From the NCBI RefSeq assembly GCF_051020765.1, contig NW_027469084.1, positions 868,001 to 932,000 of the forward strand: DNA of 64,000 nt, in the 5' to 3' direction. Source of the DNA: Lasioglossum baleicum (lineage: Eukaryota > Arthropoda > Insecta > Hymenoptera > Halictidae). The position numbers were made by a program, and so were the translations under genes. Below, in pieces: positions 62,380-64,000 of this stretch. The notes under the pieces are model-generated. The model was not told the DNA's origin. It ran no database searches and saw only the letters and a list, made by a program, of their open reading frames with translations. The stretch's first letter is position 1; each line of letters opens with the position of its first letter.

Positions 62380-63341
62380 TTGACGAAACGGCGGTATGCA
62401 GGTAATTTAACTTATGGGCATGCATTGCTGCAACTTGTGCTGTATAATTTAGAATTTTTGTTACCGCGCCATCCGATTATTATACATGTGGAAATACTCG
62501 TACACGCTGCATTGTATTTTCTTCCGCACGCGACAAGGAGGGGACAGAGGCGAGGTCCGGCTAGCGTCTGTCCCATCCCCCCGTCCCACCCCCCTGGTCG
62601 ACCCGCATAAATCTTGAAAATATGATAAAATAAACTATAAAATCTATAAATGAAAACGTGTATAGATAAAATAGATCAAATAAAAGTCTATAAATAAATA
62701 AATAATAATAAGTAAATAAATACAATGGACAAACCACAACAAACACAAGAAGGGGGGGCAAAATAAAGGGGAATAAAAGATAAAGATGAACTTTATAATA
62801 TAGAATATAAAATATATATAGAATAAAATGAAATATTATAAAATAAAAGGAGGGGGGTCGACCGGCAGGTCGCATCTTTGTAGAGGGGAGGGATTATTGC
62901 TCCACCTCGCCCCCCGCGACCTGCCCACCTCGGGGGCGCCTTAACGGCCAGCCCCCCTTGGCGGCGGTGGAAGTACTAAGTAGTCCCACCGCCGCCATTA
63001 CGTCTGCAGCCCCTTACCGGGAGGCCGTAGGCCTCGTCGGGGTTGCCCCGCCGATGCTAGCCTCCTGGCCGAGAGTGGTCGGCTTCCCTCTCCCTCTCCG
63101 CTGCCTCCTTCTGCGTTATCACAATCTCGCAGAAGGAGGCAAACGCTGCTCTTGACCTCTCACTGCCGATCATGTGGTCCACCACGACCGACAACGAGAG
63201 GTCCATCCCAATAACGCCCCTTAGGACTCTGCGCGGCGCCGACCACGCAGGACATTCTCCCAGCGTATGCCGCGCAGAGTCCTGGGCCTCCTCGCAGTGG
63301 TGGCACTGCGATCCTCCCAGTGCCAGTTATGAACACACAGT
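62380..63341. repeat. Unit 65 (B/b, 962 bp)
   Basis: 'ttatgggcatgc' breaks the ATGCGCAT palindrome. Relic 63057-63326 (-) frameshifted, ARHT. Confidence 0.95.
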
Positions 63342-64000
63342 TTGACGAAACGGCGGTATGCAGGTAATTTAACTTATGCGCATGCATTGCTGCAACTTGT
63401 GCTGTATAATTTAGAATTTTTGTTACCGCGCCATCCGATTATTATACATGTGGAAATACTCGTACACGCAGCATTGTATTTTCTTCCGCACGCGACAAGG
63501 AGGGGACAGAGGCGAGGTCCGGCTAGCGTCTGTCCCCTCCCCCCGTCCCACCCCCCTGGTCGGCCCGCATAAAACTTAAAAATATGATAAAATAAACGAT
63601 AAAATCTATAAATGAAAACGTGTATAGATAAAATAGATAAAATAAAAGTCAATAAATAAATAAATAATAATAAGTAAATAAATACAATGGACAAACCACA
63701 ACAAACATAAGAAGGGGGGGCAAAATAAAGGGGAATAAAAGATAAAGATGAAATTTATAATATAGAATATGAAATATATATAGAATAAAATGAAATATTA
63801 TAAAATAAAAGGAGGGGGGTCGACCGGCAGGTCGCATCTTTGTAGAGGGGGGGAGGGGATTATTGCTCCACCTCGCCCGCCGCGACCTGCCCACCTCGGG
63901 GGCGCCTTAACAGCCAGCCCCCCTTGGCGGCGGTGGAAGTACTAAGTATTCCCACCGCCGCCATTACGTCTGCGGCCCCTTACCGGGGGACCATCGGCCT
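63342..64000. repeat. Unit 66 (hybrid B/a, partial)
   Basis: Cut by the window end inside the relic tail. B 5' segment with an A-type AT tract, as unit 64, but an A-like GC segment. Confidence 0.95.

Larger units (their letters stand above)
1..64000. repeat. Complex satellite array, ~960-bp unit, ~67 copies
   Basis: The same unit recurs from the first to the last base. The anchor 'gtttgNNGAAACGG' returns every 947-976 bp, except for five units of 812-813 bp and one 1,587-bp interval that holds a unit plus a fragment. The window opens about 42 bp after an anchor and closes 659 bp after the last one, so neither end of the array is seen. Copies differ by scattered substitutions, indels in A-rich and G-run tracts, and a few larger deletions. 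No unrelated DNA longer than a few bases interrupts the array. The layout fits a heterochromatic satellite; whether it is centromeric, telomere-proximal or on a special chromosome cannot be told from the sequence. Confidence 0.98.
60456..64000. repeat. Dimer higher-order repeat (~1,924 bp, nearly x2)
   Basis: Units 63-64 and 65-66 both run B/b then hybrid B/a at a 1,924-bp shift, up to about 63840, where unit 66 switches to an A-like GC segment. Confidence 0.8.

Noticed and set aside
1..64000. CRISPR array
   Set aside because: The repeat is ~960 bp and contiguous without spacers; CRISPR repeats are a few tens of bases.
1..64000. rDNA array or 28S-inserted R1 copies
   Set aside because: No stretch resembles 18S, 5.8S or 28S, and the conserved 28S target around the R1 site is absent from the unit.
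1..64000. Telomeric repeats (TTAGG)n, as targets of R1-clade TRAS/SART elements
   Set aside because: Only isolated CCTTAGG-like words occur inside the relic; there are no tandem runs.
1..64000. CENP-B-box-like motif that would suggest a centromere
   Set aside because: I could not find the required TTCG/CGGG spacing on either strand of the unit.
1..64000. LTR retroelement or DNA transposon within the array
   Set aside because: No long terminal repeats, protease/integrase/transposase motifs or terminal inverted repeats with target duplications are seen; all inverted repeats are short and internal to the unit.

Overview
The whole 64 kb window is one uninterrupted tandem array of a complex satellite. 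The unit is about 960 bp (most copies 947-976 bp). I count about 67 units, including partial ones at both edges. There is no unique flanking DNA, no recognisable host gene, no rRNA or tRNA gene and no CRISPR. The array therefore extends beyond both ends of the window. It points to a eukaryotic heterochromatic or satellite block. The embedded retrotransposon relic (R1 clade) makes an arthropod, probably an insect, the best guess; no finer placement is supported.

Each unit, read on the + strand from the anchor TTG of 'gtttgNNGAAACGG', has four parts. (1) A mixed-composition segment U of about 225 bp that I do not recognise; it ends in a C-rich tract that is a canonical G-quadruplex motif on the - strand. 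(2) An AT-rich segment of about 240 bp, A-rich on the + strand, with (AATA)n-like repeats and an internal poly-G run of variable length. (3) A GC-rich segment of about 150 bp with strong inverted repeats. (4) A 330-bp segment that on the - strand encodes the C-terminal end of a non-LTR retrotransposon ORF2: a C-X2-C-X8-H-X4-C knuckle followed by the R1-like 'CPAW...IG.DLSL...GSE...AFASFCE...KEAAERERE' block and a basic tail. Part 3 sits where that element's 3' UTR would be. The satellite thus looks like an amplified 3' fragment of an R1-clade element fused to other DNA.

Units fall into sequence types that I define by the 5' segment (A: 'tttttatacatgtgcaaa'; B: 'ttattatacatgtggaaa'; C: 'acccgtactcgcag', G-quadruplex lost) and by the AT tract (a: 'cataag' with 'gaaattt'; b: 'cacaag' with 'gaacttt'). 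Region 1-16 kb is mostly A/a. Region 16-24 kb passes through A/b into B/b. Region 24-38.4 kb is a patchwork. Region 38.4-64 kb is B/b interspersed with C/a units every 3-4 copies. Hybrid units (A/b, B/a) show recombination inside the unit. Higher-order repeats of 1, 2, 3, 4 and more units are present locally, and private mutations recur at the higher-order period: a 150-bp deletion, a nonsense codon, lost zinc ligands and a 1-bp frameshift. This is the signature of unequal exchange or segmental amplification.

No functional protein is claimed. The relic frame is open in most copies, but it starts right after a stop codon and lacks the catalytic domains. It also differs between types mostly by amino-acid-changing substitutions, so its openness is best explained by recent amplification.
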